Shown here: positions 14,763-27,908 of the stretch, piece after piece | Layout: each line of letters starts with the position of its first letter | Numbering within the stretch: position 1 is the stretch's first letter | Source: Crambe crambe | Lineage: Eukaryota > Porifera > Demospongiae > Poecilosclerida > Crambeidae | DNA length: 64,000 nt | Direction: 5' to 3' | NCBI GenBank assembly: GCA_963924555.1 | Contig: OZ004595.1 | Location: 5,698,599 to 5,762,598, forward strand | Notes under the pieces: model-generated | The model's database searches: none | What the model was told of the DNA's origin: nothing | The model's input: the letters and a program-made list of their open reading frames with translations, nothing else | Made by a program: the position numbers and the translations under genes

Positions 14763-16025
14763 TTCAAATTAATACTCAGTATTGATTTCTTATGTCATTG
14801 GACTCTGCACTATTTAATTGTCCTCATTTCCTGTCTTTTTAAACTGTGATTCTGCATCTCCCGTCATCATGCATCATTTTTAAGTTATATTTTTTAATTG
14901 ACAAAAAATTTTCGTGGGGTAAAATTTTAGCTACAAGTGGAACCCTCAACAAAGGACACTCTGAAAGAGGACAAACCTCTCAACAAAGGGTCCAAAGTGT
15001 GTACACAAAATTAATTTGAACCTTGCACCCCCAGCTAGTGTTTAGCCACTCCTCAGTCACGGTAAGGATTCTGAAGCGTGCAGCTTTAGGAATTGCCTGA
15101 GGCCTTGCAGCCACCAGGTTTGCCCTCAAGCTAGCTGCATTCTCAGCCATTAGTGCATAATGCTTATCTCTTGTATGATGGTGTTAAAAAACATGCATTA
15201 GCTCTTGAGAAGAATAGCATTTCTAATGAAAGAAACACAATCTAATCACTGCTATAATTTGTGACAGCTGTCAGCTGTTACCAGACTAGTAGTGGGCAGT
15301 GATAACGGGAGACTATGACCTTAACTTCCCTTACCCTGACCCGAGGAGGAAAGACCTGCCTTAGCAAACCCATGGGGGGACCGTGAACACACACTCACCA
15401 GATTGAAAAATTCTTGCAACAACAATTCTTTACATAATAATATGGTTGGTGGATGTACAATCCCTTACAAGTATCCACCTTGCTTCCTTTATAATTCTCC
15501 CTGTGAAAATAGATATGAAGGCCACCAGGCTAAGCAGCTGTTATAAATACTGTAGGAAAACATTCATCTGAATCCTGCATTTTACAATTTGCATTTTATC
15601 ACATCACAATTGGTGTATTAACATCCACCAGTTTGCAGCTGCTTGTGCTGCACACCAGCTGATCATGAGTTAGGGGCTCAGTAGTAGCTACATTATAGCA
15701 AAGGAAAAGAAACACTGTTACTGAATCAGATGACATCATCAGTTATCATTAGGGCTGGCTAGATAATTCTTTTCGTCATGCATAAAAATGGAGGTTGTAT
15801 GAATGAAAACTTCTCTACTCAACATGGTAGCCAAACTCTGCAGCCTGTAATTTATAGCATGAGTATATGCATTGTCATTAAGTACCTCTCCTCATGCAGA
15901 TGATGCATGATGACGGGAGGTGCAGAATCACAATTCAAGTGCTGTTGCCGACAACATGACAATTAGATAGTGCAGAGTTCAATGACATAAAGTCAATATG
16001 AGAACATAAAGAAAATCAATTTGAA
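14763..16025. mobile_element. Non-autonomous DNA transposon-like element with ~120 bp terminal inverted repeats
   Basis: The left end (14763-14880) and right end (about 15900-16025) are inverted copies of each other. Matching blocks include TTCAAATT, TTATGTCATTG, ACTCTGCACTAT, TAATTGTC and TGATTCTGCA followed by CTCCCGTCATCATGCATCAT. A ~25 bp stretch in the middle of each arm has diverged. The ~1 kb interior has no coding potential. A MITE fragment is nested near 14934-15010. I could not define a target-site duplication or assign a superfamily. Confidence 0.7.
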
Positions 16026-16329
16026 ATTTGCATTAATGGAACCAGTTCATCGAAGAATGGAAGGTGATCTGTCCATCATTTGTTCACCTATTGTTAGCAA
16101 TGGCTTCCCTCTCTCTCTAGCTATGTGCGTGTAAGTGTGTGTGTGTGCACATTGTGTTGTATAACAGAGCGCCAGATATTTCCACCCTTGGACACAAAGT
16201 TAGGGACAAAATAGTTGATCACAATTCTGGAAATTGATTTTTTAGGATGTGTGGCATTTTTGTGCTCTTGCTATTGCTAATTAGCTATCTGCAGAGCATG
16301 GCATATTCCTAATAGGCCTATCAAGTATT

Positions 16330-16482
16330 CAGTGGAACCTCTGCACTAAAGGACATTCCAAAAAGAGGACAAACCTCTCAACAAAGGACAATCTAGCTAC
16401 ACTTTATACAAAATAACCTCCAAAAGAGAAAGAGGACATGCAACCTCTTGATAAAAGGCTAGGTCCCAAGAGGTTCCACTTT
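16330..16482. mobile_element. CAGTGGAACC MITE, short copy
   Basis: Begins CAGTGGAACCTC and ends GAGGTTCCACT, so the termini are inverted repeats. The interior carries the family hallmarks GAGGACAAACCTCTCAACAAA and TATACAAAATAACCTCC. This is the cleanest compact copy in the window. Confidence 0.75.
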
Positions 16483-16526
16483 AAATTATATTTTTTATTA
16501 ACAAAAAAATATTTGCATGGGGTAAA

Positions 16527-16873
16527 CTACAAGTGGAACCCTCGATAAAGGACACTCTGAAAGAGGACAAACCTCAACAAAGCACTACACATACACTCTA
16601 TACAAAAAAAATAACCTCTGAAAGAGGACAAGCTCTCTACAAAGGACTTAAGGCTGGGTCCCAAGTGTGTCCATTATTCCCTTCTGGGTCCAAAGTGTGT
16701 CCATTATTCCCTTCTGGGTCCAAAGTGTGTCCATTATTCCCTTCTGGGTCCAAAGTGTGTCCATTATTCCCTTCTGGGTCCCAAGTGTGTCCATTATTCC
16801 CTTCTGGGTCCAAAGTGTGTCCATTATTCCCTTCTGGGTCCAAAGTGTGTCCATTATTCGGAGGTTCCACTTA
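16527..16873. mobile_element. CAGTGGAACC MITE copy containing an internal minisatellite
   Basis: Left end AAGTGGAACCCTCGATAAAG, right end GGAGGTTCCACTT, with the usual AAAGAGGACAAACCTC interior. The segment just inside the right terminus has been multiplied into seven 30-bp units (16651-16860). Confidence 0.75.
16651..16860. repeat. Seven-copy 30-bp minisatellite inside a MITE
   Basis: Each unit holds CCATTATTCCCTTCTGGGTC followed by CAAGTGTGT or AAAGTGTGT; CCATTATT recurs at exactly 30-bp spacing from 16671 to 16851. Because 30 is a multiple of 3, both strands stay open in several frames, giving repeat-only ORFs that are not genes. Confidence 0.95.
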
Positions 16874-17702
16874 CTGTGCACAAATTTGAACCTTGCTACT
16901 GCTCTACTGAAGTGTGTGTGAGGAATTTCCTGAGCCGCCCTCAATCTGTTCTCAGCCATTAGTCTCTGCATAATGCTGGCATTAAAAAAACAAGCAATAT
17001 TAATGGGTTAATCTTGTTCAGCTCTTGAGAAGAACAGCATTATGCCACTTCAGATAATGAAGGAACATCTGATGCTTTAATAATATGCATCCTGGTAATC
17101 TAATCATTGGATTGCTATATCCTGTCTTGTGATAGCTGTTGGATTGAGTAGTTATATAAAGCTCTTGCCAATACTGCTAGGGCATGGTGTTTGTGCTTGT
17201 GACTTTGAAATCCCTTACCCATTATTATCAAAACTGACCCATTTTGCTGGTGATGGTCGGAGATTGAGTGGTTGGAGATTGAGGGCAAGGAGGAAAGAGT
17301 TGCCATAGTGTCCCCCCAGACAAACTCATTGGAGTGCAAGGAGTGTGGACATGCCCACCAGTGAGATACTCTAAAAATAATAGTCTCCTGATATGCAGAC
17401 ACTCATACATGCACATGCGATACACATGCCATGCACATGCTATAATACAACAATACTTTTCTTTTCTGATTTTCCTTATGGTGGCCAGGTTGGGGACATA
17501 AGATTTTTTTATGATTACAAATTAGAAATTAGCTAGAGCTATTTCATATTAACATAATGTACGTGAAATCTCAATGTGAAAACTTACTGCATCTTCTCTA
17601 CTCAGCCAAGCCTGTGATTATCAAATAATTAATTATGAAACAGATATCATTAAAGTATCTCTTCTCATGCAATATTTGACAGACTTAGCTACTATGAATT
17701 AC

Positions 17703-17875
17703 GGTGGAATCTCAAAATGATGGACATTCCAAACCTCTCAACAAAGGACAATCTAAAAAGTACCTTTGTATATACACTCTATACAAAATAACCTCCAAAA
17801 GAGGACAACCTCTCTACAAAGGACGAAAGATTGTGTCCTATTTTTATGTGTCCATTATTTGGAGGGTCCACTGAA
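17703..17875. mobile_element. CAGTGGAACC MITE copy
   Basis: Starts CGGTGGAATCTC, ends GGAGGGTCCACTG, and carries AACCTCTCAACAAAGGACAA and TATACACTCTATACAAAAT. Degenerate but full length. Confidence 0.7.
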
Positions 17876-17879
17876 TGTC

Positions 17880-19540
17880 ATGCTCAATTAGACAACTATT
17901 TTGATACAATATCAACAGCACAATAAGCAGCAGCCAGCAATCAAAATATGATCAGTATCCTGATTTCCAGGATTGTGATTTAATATTACTCTCCATGTTT
18001 ACTATCTCTAGCTTGGCTTTGTCTTGTGGAGATGTCACTCAATTCAAATGCTACTTGATGATTCAGGGGTCATCGGTCATCCTCATAGGGTTCCTCTTAA
18101 TTACTTCATCCTCATAGGGTTCCTCTTAATTGCTTCAAGGGGGTCATTAAGGGGTCCCAATGACTCTCTATAATTGGATTTGCTGTAACTTCTGGACTGT
18201 TTAAAGAGCTGTGTGGACCCTATGACATTAAGTGGTTCTTTGCAGGATAATTGAAGGGTAGCCCCATAGGTTTCTCTATACAGCTTTGATGGATAAAATA
18301 GCATAGCATAGTGGGGGGAGGATCTCAAATTAGTGTGTGGCTTACGGCTATAAAAATAAAAGAGGAGTAATAATCATATCAAGGATGGCCAGAGACAGAA
18401 AGCTGACTGGGTAAGCTACATGATTAATCACTAGCAGCTATTGCCATGCAGAATGTAATTGGTCTATATTTAGAATCATGGTCTAAAAATAGTAACACTT
18501 TTCTTCCTTTTATGGAATGCTATGAATGTGCAAGTCATAAATCATAATAAACCCTCTTCCATGATTAATGTGGCAACAAGAAGATCCCAAGCAAGCTGCA
18601 AATCCTGATCAATTTTTTTTTCATGGTCACTCACTCGTATCATGTCATTAATATTAGTTTCTCTACCCTTCTAGCTATAAAGAAGATCACTTTCCAAAAG
18701 TGCCCATTTCAATTGATTTTGACCTCCGGAGCTCCATACAGAGATCACCTCTCTATAAAGACCACTTTTTTGTGCCCCAGAGGTGGTTGCTGTAGGCAGG
18801 TTTCACTGTAATTCCAATATACTATTGATACTAGCTAGGCCCATGCCCTTCACCAAGGTATTCTAGTTTGAACTTTGAACTAGCTAACCTTAAGGTATGG
18901 GAAGAGTAGAAACACTTTCTTGGGCATACAGGAAAGTCCATAATACCCCACTGCTTCATTATGACCTATCTACCTTATTATAGTTAGTGGGTACTTAGCT
19001 ATTTGCCTATTGAAATATTCCAAGCTTCGAATCCAAAGGGAAATTCTTACATTACAGTTTATTTTGACCACAGCTACACTGACTGTGGACTGGAAGAACT
19101 GAGATCAAAGATAAACATTTGTTATGATCTTATCAACCACAGAGAAATCACAACAGAGTTTGTAGGTAATTGCACCTGGCAACCAGGGAAGGCCAGGAGT
19201 TCAGGAAGTACATCTTCTTTTCAGTGGAATATCTACAATCTGAGACCAGAAGAAAGTGGTAGCCATTCATGTAGCATTTAGCGGGCAACTTAACACTCAT
19301 TTCTGCTATTATTATTATAATTTCAGCTAGCCCATCAATGAAAGGAGCTGCTGGCTCAGATTTCAAGGAGTGATGAGTTTGATAATGAACCCTATTAATA
19401 ATAATTAAGGAGTGGAGAGATATCTGAGAAACCTTCATTTAGTGTTGAGGTAACTGCCGTTGAGGCTAAGGTGTGATCTCCATTGCTAGGATAATTTATG
19501 TCTCACTGGCTATGATTAAAAATTAAAAATTAATGCACGC
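17880..19540. other. Intergenic sequence without a supported gene
   Basis: Between the repeats and the CDC42 promoter. A duplicated CATCCTCATAGGGTTCCTCTT motif occurs near 18076 and 18107, and a weak repeat-like piece ending GGTTTCACTGTA lies near 18798-18810. An open frame at 19003-19281 (about 90 codons) has no ATG start and matches nothing I recognise, so it is not called. Confidence 0.5.
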
Positions 19541-19544
19541 GCGC

Positions 19545-19640
19545 GCATTGGTTCTCACGTGCGCGCAAGAGCAGGAGAGTGATTCTAAAAATAGATTTTT
19601 CCTTGTATGGAATTCATGTCTCACGCGCCCAGTATAAATA
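19545..19640 (+). promoter_or_regulatory. CDC42 core promoter region with TATA box
   Basis: TATAAATA at 19633-19640 lies about 220 bp upstream of the CDC42 ATG. Upstream is a CpG-containing patch with ATTGG (an inverted CCAAT box, near 19547), CACGTG, and two CGCGCGC-type runs, unlike the AT-rich surroundings. The promoter call rests on motif and position. Confidence 0.5.
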
Positions 19641-19829
19641 GTTTGCGGTAAAAATAGAATACCAAAAGAGTTGGGTGCGCCATATTTTCCCATTGGGAGT
19701 GTATTGTGTGAAACAGGATCTAAGGACTTAGCCTGAGCTGACTAGAAGTGGATGGTAGAAGTGTATTACCATCTATCATAGAAGAATTAAGAGACGAAGA
19801 TATACAGTATCCGTCTACGGCTACTCTAG

Positions 19830-22016
<2,187 letters not shown>

Positions 22017-22793
22017 AGTAAATTTACCCTGGAGTATTAATAGTCGCTAAACTGCGTGCATTTCAATTGATTCTCTATCTACAAGTGCATTTAACTTAAT
22101 AAGCAACCAAAAAAGGACTACAAAAAAAAACATTATTTTGTGTTGTGTACACACAGTATTTTTCTCTTTGTTCATATTATTTATTCTTTAGCAAAATTTT
22201 GCAATTCACTAATTATCATAATTTTAGTATAATCTTATTATACTAATAATATGTGTTGTTCTGATTTTTTTTGTGTGAAATAGGTAAAGGGTTTTATGGA
22301 CTTCTTGAAAATAGGTCCACTTGCACTCTATTATGCTAGCATGCTTCTCTTATTCATTTTTATTTTCGTTTTCCTTTTTTTCTGTGTTCAGCTCTTAAAA
22401 CGCACACCTATGCTACAATCCATTCAATGTTTCATGTAAATAATTAAAAAGCCCATAATATATTGCCGTAGTGCTATTCACATTAGGGGGTAGCAAGCTT
22501 CATGAATCTTGCTCAACTTGGCTCCATGGAGGCTTTTAAACTTTAACATCTCAAAATGATTGAAATCATTGGTCTAGACAAACATGAATACTTGATGTTT
22601 CTCATAGAAGCCAATTAATCGTACCTAATTACTCAAGACACCATCTCTGCTGTCACAGGTCACGATCACCAAGTGGTGCCAGCACACAAGTGTGTGCATG
22701 CATGTTATGAAGTGTGAATATCACATGAATACTCTGTGAATTTCATGACTAATGAGTAGAAGGAGATTGCATGATTGGTGATTGTTTTCCAGT
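22017..22793. other. Convergent intergenic gap between CDC42 and CPLANE2
   Basis: AT-rich, with T- and A-runs, holding the CDC42 3' UTR. An ATTAAA at 22443-22448 is a possible polyadenylation signal. No other gene or repeat is evident. Confidence 0.5.
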
Positions 22794-24733
22794 TCACGGT
22801 TCTGAGTCGAGTCTTGGTCGCTTCCCCTCCAGTGTTGAGGCAAATTGAGATCCTATTCTCTGCTCATGCGCCAGAAGCACTTGAGTGAGAGCATTCATAA
22901 AGGGGGTAATCTCCTGTAATCATGACATTAATGACAACTCAAAAGAGACAAAGGGACTACAGTGGAACCACCAAATAATGGGCACTTGGGACCCAACCTT
23001 TTGTTCTTGGTTGGAGGTGATTTTGTATAGAGTGGATTGTACTTTGTAGAGAGGTTGTCCTCTTTTGGAGGTTAGAGTGTATGGGGAGGACAATTCTGTC
23101 ACTTCAGTATCTGTTACATCTCTTTCTTTGTTGAGAGGTTTGTCCTCTTTCAGAGTGTCCTTTATTGGAGGTTTCACTGTATGAACATTCAGGCCTGACC
23201 TTGATAACTTCCCTGCCATCAGGAGCAGTGGGGTCGGAGGCTAGACGAGGACCATTGCTGCTGTTGATGGGGAGGACAATAAGGCCATACTTCTGCTCGA
23301 ATTCTTTCACTTCAGCATCTGTCACTTCTCTTTGTAAAGTATCTAAACTACAGAGATGATTAATAGGGGCTAAGTCTTTCTCTCCCCTCCTTCTCAGTCA
23401 CTTACTGTGTCCCAACAATCACTTTGAGGTCATTCCCATCTCCTCTGGACACAGAGGACATCGATTTAGGCAAATCTTCCCAACTCTTTCTGCAAAATCA
23501 ATCAGGCATCCACTGATCACTGCTATTATTAGGATCCACATTAAGGGGGTTCCACTGGTTTTAGGGGTCCACATTAAGGGGGTTCCACCGGTTTTAGGGG
23601 TCCACATTGGTTTTAGGGTCCACATTAAGGGGGTTCCACTGGTTTTAGGGGTCCACATTAAGGGGTTTTTAGGGGTCCACATTAAGGGGGGTTCCACTGG
23701 TTTAGGGGTCCACATTAAGGGGTTTTTAGGGGTCCACATTAAGGGGGGTTCCACTGGTTTCAGGGACTCCACATTTAAGGCTTGAATAATACTTTATGAC
23801 TCACCTGTCTTCATAGGAAAAAAACAACAAAGTCCCTTGAGTAGATTTCTCACAAGCAGGTAGAATGTGATCAAATTTGTTGAGGGCCCTTTCTCCTGTG
23901 TCCCACAACTCCAACTCCACCAAAATCACCACACGAGGACTTATCAGCTACAAAAATGTTCACACAAGATACTGAATGATGGAATCACTCTTCGTATGCT
24001 CTCCCTAGAGTGGAAAATCAAGGGAATAGCTCCACTAGATATGAGAGATAGGTCATATTAAGCAAGTTGCTTAATCAATGATCTCAAGCTCTGGCATGGC
24101 ATGAACTTGTAGTACCTTTGCTGGCCAATATAATGTATGAGTTTGAATCCCCACGGTTTCTTCATTCTCTCTGATATCTGAATAAATAAATGTACTCTAA
24201 TAGTATTCATTCACTGAAGTAATCAAAGGAGGGGGAGGGGGAGGGGGGAGTGGCAATACAACCGATAAATGCATATTCATAACTGAGTTCAAAAGATAAA
24301 CTCCCTGGAATGGCTGTGAGACATAGCACCTCAAACACCATAGTTTAAATAATAAAAACTAGTAGTAGAGGCAGCTGCACAGCTCTATTCTACTAACTAG
24401 CTGGCTCACCTCTGCCGGCCAACTTATTGATGGTGCTGGTTTTTCCAACGCCTGACTTCCCAACTAGGAACAATTTCTTGTGTAAGACTGTGAGTGACTT
24501 ATTTTCATGCTCAAAAGGTCTTTCAAGTACACCTGGGAGAGAAATTGCATAAAAGTTATAGCTAGCTACAATTTCTATTACTCGAAAGTGAAAACCTTAC
24601 CAAAACATATCCTCTTGTTTCTTTTAAGCAGCGAGTTGATGTAGCCTCTTGCATCTGGGGTTTGCTGCCACGATTCTTCAACAGTGAGCAAATGAGGTCT
24701 TAAATTACTATCCAGATCAGTCTCTGTTTGCAT
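22794..24733 (-). CDS. CPLANE2: CPLANE2 (RSG1), atypical Rab-like GTPase of the ciliogenesis/planar-polarity complex
   Basis: Seven exons on the minus strand: 24733-24601, 24532-24410, 24177-24116, 23947-23805, 23489-23406, 23347-23200 and 22913-22794. Phases close to give 270 residues (human about 258). Family landmarks in order: RGYINSLLKRNKRICFGVLERP, P-loop GKSGVGKTS (69-77), ETVGIQTHTLYWPAK, ELELWDTGERALNKFDHILP with a DTGE in place of DTAGQ, SWEDLP, and VIVGTHLDTL in place of the NKxD loop. The degenerate G3 and G4 motifs are typical of this family. The protein works with INTU, FUZ and WDPCP at the basal body to start ciliogenesis. It is divergent from CEP104. Intron 4 holds a minisatellite and intron 6 a MITE. 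The start was chosen as the ATG giving the family N-terminus. Confidence 0.9.
22960..23180. mobile_element. CAGTGGAACC MITE in CPLANE2 intron 6, with an exon-derived insert
   Basis: Flanked by TA on both sides (CTA|CAGTGGAACC ... GGTTTCACTG|TAT), a Tc1/mariner-style target site. The body is inverted relative to the copies at 16-18 kb. It differs from other copies by an internal block at 23081-23130 that resembles CPLANE2 exon 6. The right end is 20 bp from the exon 6 donor. Confidence 0.8.
23525..23766. repeat. Minisatellite in CPLANE2 intron 4
   Basis: Seven or so imperfect units built from GGTTCCACTGGTTTTAGGG and GTCCACATTAAGGGG, with unit length varying from about 19 to 37 bp. Frames through it encode a Met-Trp-Thr-Pro-Lys repeat on the minus strand that is not part of the gene. 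Confidence 0.9.
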
Positions 24734-24867
24734 GTTCCCAATGTCTCCGTAAACTACCCAGACTACTCGCCGTATATTATCAATTTAACCCTTATTTTCT
24801 CCAATTAATACCCTGAAAGTAAGTGTGTTGTTCACTACTGCACTTAGCTTAGGAGAAGAACGCAACG
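24734..24867. promoter_or_regulatory. Bidirectional promoter of CPLANE2 and CEP104
   Basis: Only 134 bp lie between the two divergent ATGs. CCAAT occurs at 24738-24742 and again near 24800 (CTCCAATTAAT). I looked for an RFX X-box (GTNRCC-N0-3-RGYAAC) and found no convincing match. Shared promoter function is inferred from distance. Confidence 0.6.
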
Positions 24868-27855
24868 ATGCTTAAGAAATTTCCTTTCCGTGTGATATAC
24901 TGCTCAGGCTGGGATGATGAATACTCGGCCAAAGACCTCGAAGTAAGTGAGATGGTTTACAATTTCCGTTGCCATGGAGTGTATTTACTAGCAAGCACGA
25001 TATTATCTCTTGCATCCACAGGTTCACAGTCCCTTCATAAAAGGCTGGAGGTCTCCCAGGTAATTGTTCAAGTTGTAGCACAAGTTCACCCCTAGGCCCT
25101 ACAGCCAGTGGCACATTATTTTTACCACATCAAAGGTAACGTACACATGGACCCTACTAACTATGTGAATCATACTGCTCGTACTAGGCAGCAGGAAGCT
25201 TAGCCGTCATACAGTTTTAAGCTCTATATCATTCATAATTATAAGATATTGTGTAATCTTCAATAGCTGTCACAATAACTTACACCTGATTTTATTGCTA
25301 GTGCTCCATCCTAAAAATTCCCAGGTTTTGTCCCTACCCTCAGGAGATAGTGATCCAGATTGACCCCCCTGGACGCATCAGAAAGATCCAGCTCCTCTCA
25401 CACCAGCACCTGATAGCAACCACCATAGCAATTTACGTTGGTCGCTTTACCAGTGACACACATACTTCCATGGATCATGCTAAGTTTTCACGTCTTGGAT
25501 ACGTTTCGTTATCGAGCAACGAAGCAAGCAACTTTAGGGTATGTGAGGGGAACTCAATGTGGATATTTGGGGATAGGAGTGTTATCTAGGGGGGAAATTT
25601 ATGCTCCACGGGAGAGTAACTTTGCATTTCACTGTATTTGTGAATCTTTTGATATTTGCAGACAATGGAGTTGAAATCAGTGAATGTGGATTGCTGTGGG
25701 CAACTGATCAAGCTTGTTCTTCGACAGAATCACGTCAATAGACTCAACATCTTCAACCAGGTATGCCAAACCTCTGGCCAGTCCACATTGCCTTAGTTTA
25801 GTTGTTGTTGTTTTTTGTTGTTGTTGTTATTGTTGTTGTTTTTCAGGTAGGATTAGTGGCTGTGAACATCATTGGTGAACCTTTGACCTCGGGTGGCAGA
25901 GTGGCCAACCCTACTGAGATCCCATCACGCTTGATAGGCATAGCTCAACAGACTCCACAGGTGAGATTTTAGATTTACTATAACAGAGTTTTGCTTTGTG
26001 ACTGGAAACAAATTTGATATCTTTAGCTTGGATTGGCATCTTTAGTTCATACGTCTTTGCCTGGCATAAAGCACACTGAAGTGGACCCTATGCTTAAGAG
26101 TGAAATAAATAAGTCAGTCTTGCTAATTTATTTGTTTGTCTTGCTAATTTGTTTGTTTGTCTTGCTAATTTATTTATTTGTCTTGCTAATTTGTTTGTCT
26201 GTCTGTCTGTCTGTATGCCTGTCCACTGATCTGTTTATCTTTATCCAGGGCCACAAATATCTCTCCCCTTGATGACCTTTCATTTGCGGTTTCTCAAGTA
26301 AAAAAGTGCAGGAGATACAAAGATTCTAATTTTATGCCATCACTCTGGTCTTATTCAGGATCCAGAAACTGCAGATCTCATTCGTGAGCTAGAAAGGAGA
26401 AAACTGTCAGCTATTCAAGGTGCATTACTTATAACTACTGAATTCAATTCAGTGCATTCTGCGTCATAATACATGATACATAGAGGAAAACTACATGGAG
26501 GCTAAGAAATTGAAGACGGTGATTGATGAGTTATCAAAAGCAGGGACTGTGTTGTGCCGCTATGCTGTGGAGAAGAAGGAGGCCATTGCCAGAGAGGACT
26601 ACGACACAGCAAAAAGCAAGAAGGTGTGAGAAAGACAGAAATATAATGACGGGAAAGGGTCGAAAGGTCAATAAGGGCATCGGATTATGGACCTATATAC
26701 AAAGAAAAAGTTGTGTTTAAAAGATTATCCCCTAAATAATAGGAAAAGCTGGATGAGGCTCGTAAACAGATCTATGAAGATTTGGGTCTGCATGTTGTGG
26801 TTGGAGGTAGACATCCAACTAGCACCACAACTTCCACGACTGCTTCCAGCATCACTACGGCCACCACTGCCACCCGCTCTAAGCAATCACCACACCTCCA
26901 AAGCATTCCAAGAGTCAACTGGCGTGGTGGACCATTCACCACCTCACAAACCAATGAGAGTAAGGCTACTGTTATTGCACTGAATGTGACCAAAAAAAAC
27001 AAAAACATTTTAAAACTCAATCCTTTTCAGGTGGAGCGGTGAAGACTTCGACGGATGAGATGGGGAAACATTCTTCTGTGCTCCCACCAATTAGTGTTAG
27101 TAACAAATCCCCTTCCCATCCCTCCTCATTTGAGCCAGTCTCACCTACCACGGCGTCTACAAAGGCTGATGAAAGACCACTACCAACTCTTGCTCGAAGG
27201 TGAATAAACATGATGGGTCTAGAAATATGACATGATTCCAACCAATGTGAAACTCCTTATCTTCTCCACAAGAAATTAGGGTGGAATGGATAGGAAGCGT
27301 TTATTATCTGAAATTCACACCTGAAAATTAGCACTAATTACCGACAATTCACTCACAGATTATGTGGTTTTTTTATAGGTCTGGGGGCCAGGAGAATTTT
27401 TCTGAGCAAGACTCCCCAGATAAATGGGAAGGGGAGGGGATGCCGACAGGGCCAGGGAAAGGAGCGATGGAGACAGGGGAAGAAGAGGACATCATGAAAG
27501 TGGCACATCTCTCTGAGAAACAGTGTGCTCAAGTCTCACATGCTGTGGAAGTTTTTGGAATGGAAGTGGTAAGAGTTGTGTTGACCTTTAAAGTAAGAAT
27601 TTGATTTTAGATCAGATATTTAATTTCTCTCTCTCTCTCTCATCTGTTATATAATGCACTTGCATGCATGTAGCTGGAACAGTTATATGCCAAGCAGTAC
27701 TCCATACGTGAGAGAAGCCTCTCAAACATCCTGGAACAGCTGATGTCAAAGGAGGAAGGGCTTGCTCGGAAAGAAGTTGTGAACACTGTAAAGGCCACTT
27801 GTGAGGTTCTAGTCAAGGGACTCAAAGATACAGTCTTTTCTGTAAGTCCACAGCT

Positions 27856-27908
<53 letters not shown>

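Larger units (their letters stand above)
16480..17695. repeat. Diverged partial copy of the interior of the 14763-16025 element
   Basis: Collinear similarity to 14878-15905: TTATATTTTTTA then GGGGTAAA and AAGTGGAACCCTC; AATTTGAACCTTGC; TCTCAGCCATTAGT and GCATAATGCT; AGCTCTTGAGAAGAA; GAGGAAAGA; and near the end CTTCTCTACTCA and ATTAAGTACC/ATTAAAGTATC with CTCATGCA. The terminal inverted repeats seen around the first copy are not present here, so this is a truncated or internally derived copy. Confidence 0.65.

Noticed and set aside
16651-16860. CRISPR-like array of evenly spaced repeats
   Set aside because: The whole 30-bp unit repeats with no unique spacers, and the DNA is eukaryotic.
16533-16971. 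Open repeat-containing frames on both strands (VCPLFPSGSK and GHTLDPEGNN type)
   Set aside because: They follow from a 30-bp repeat unit divisible by three inside a MITE; no start context, introns or homologues.
19003-19281. 93-codon open frame upstream of CDC42
   Set aside because: Begins at TTG with no ATG, no recognisable domain and no splice partners; may be chance or an old relic.
23419-23772. Met-Trp-Thr-Pro-Lys repeat protein on the minus strand
   Set aside because: It crosses a CPLANE2 exon in the wrong frame and a minisatellite in intron 4.
24734-24867. RFX X-box in the CPLANE2/CEP104 promoter
   Set aside because: GTCTCCGTAAAC near 24743 fails at key positions and lacks the spacer; no full match on either strand.
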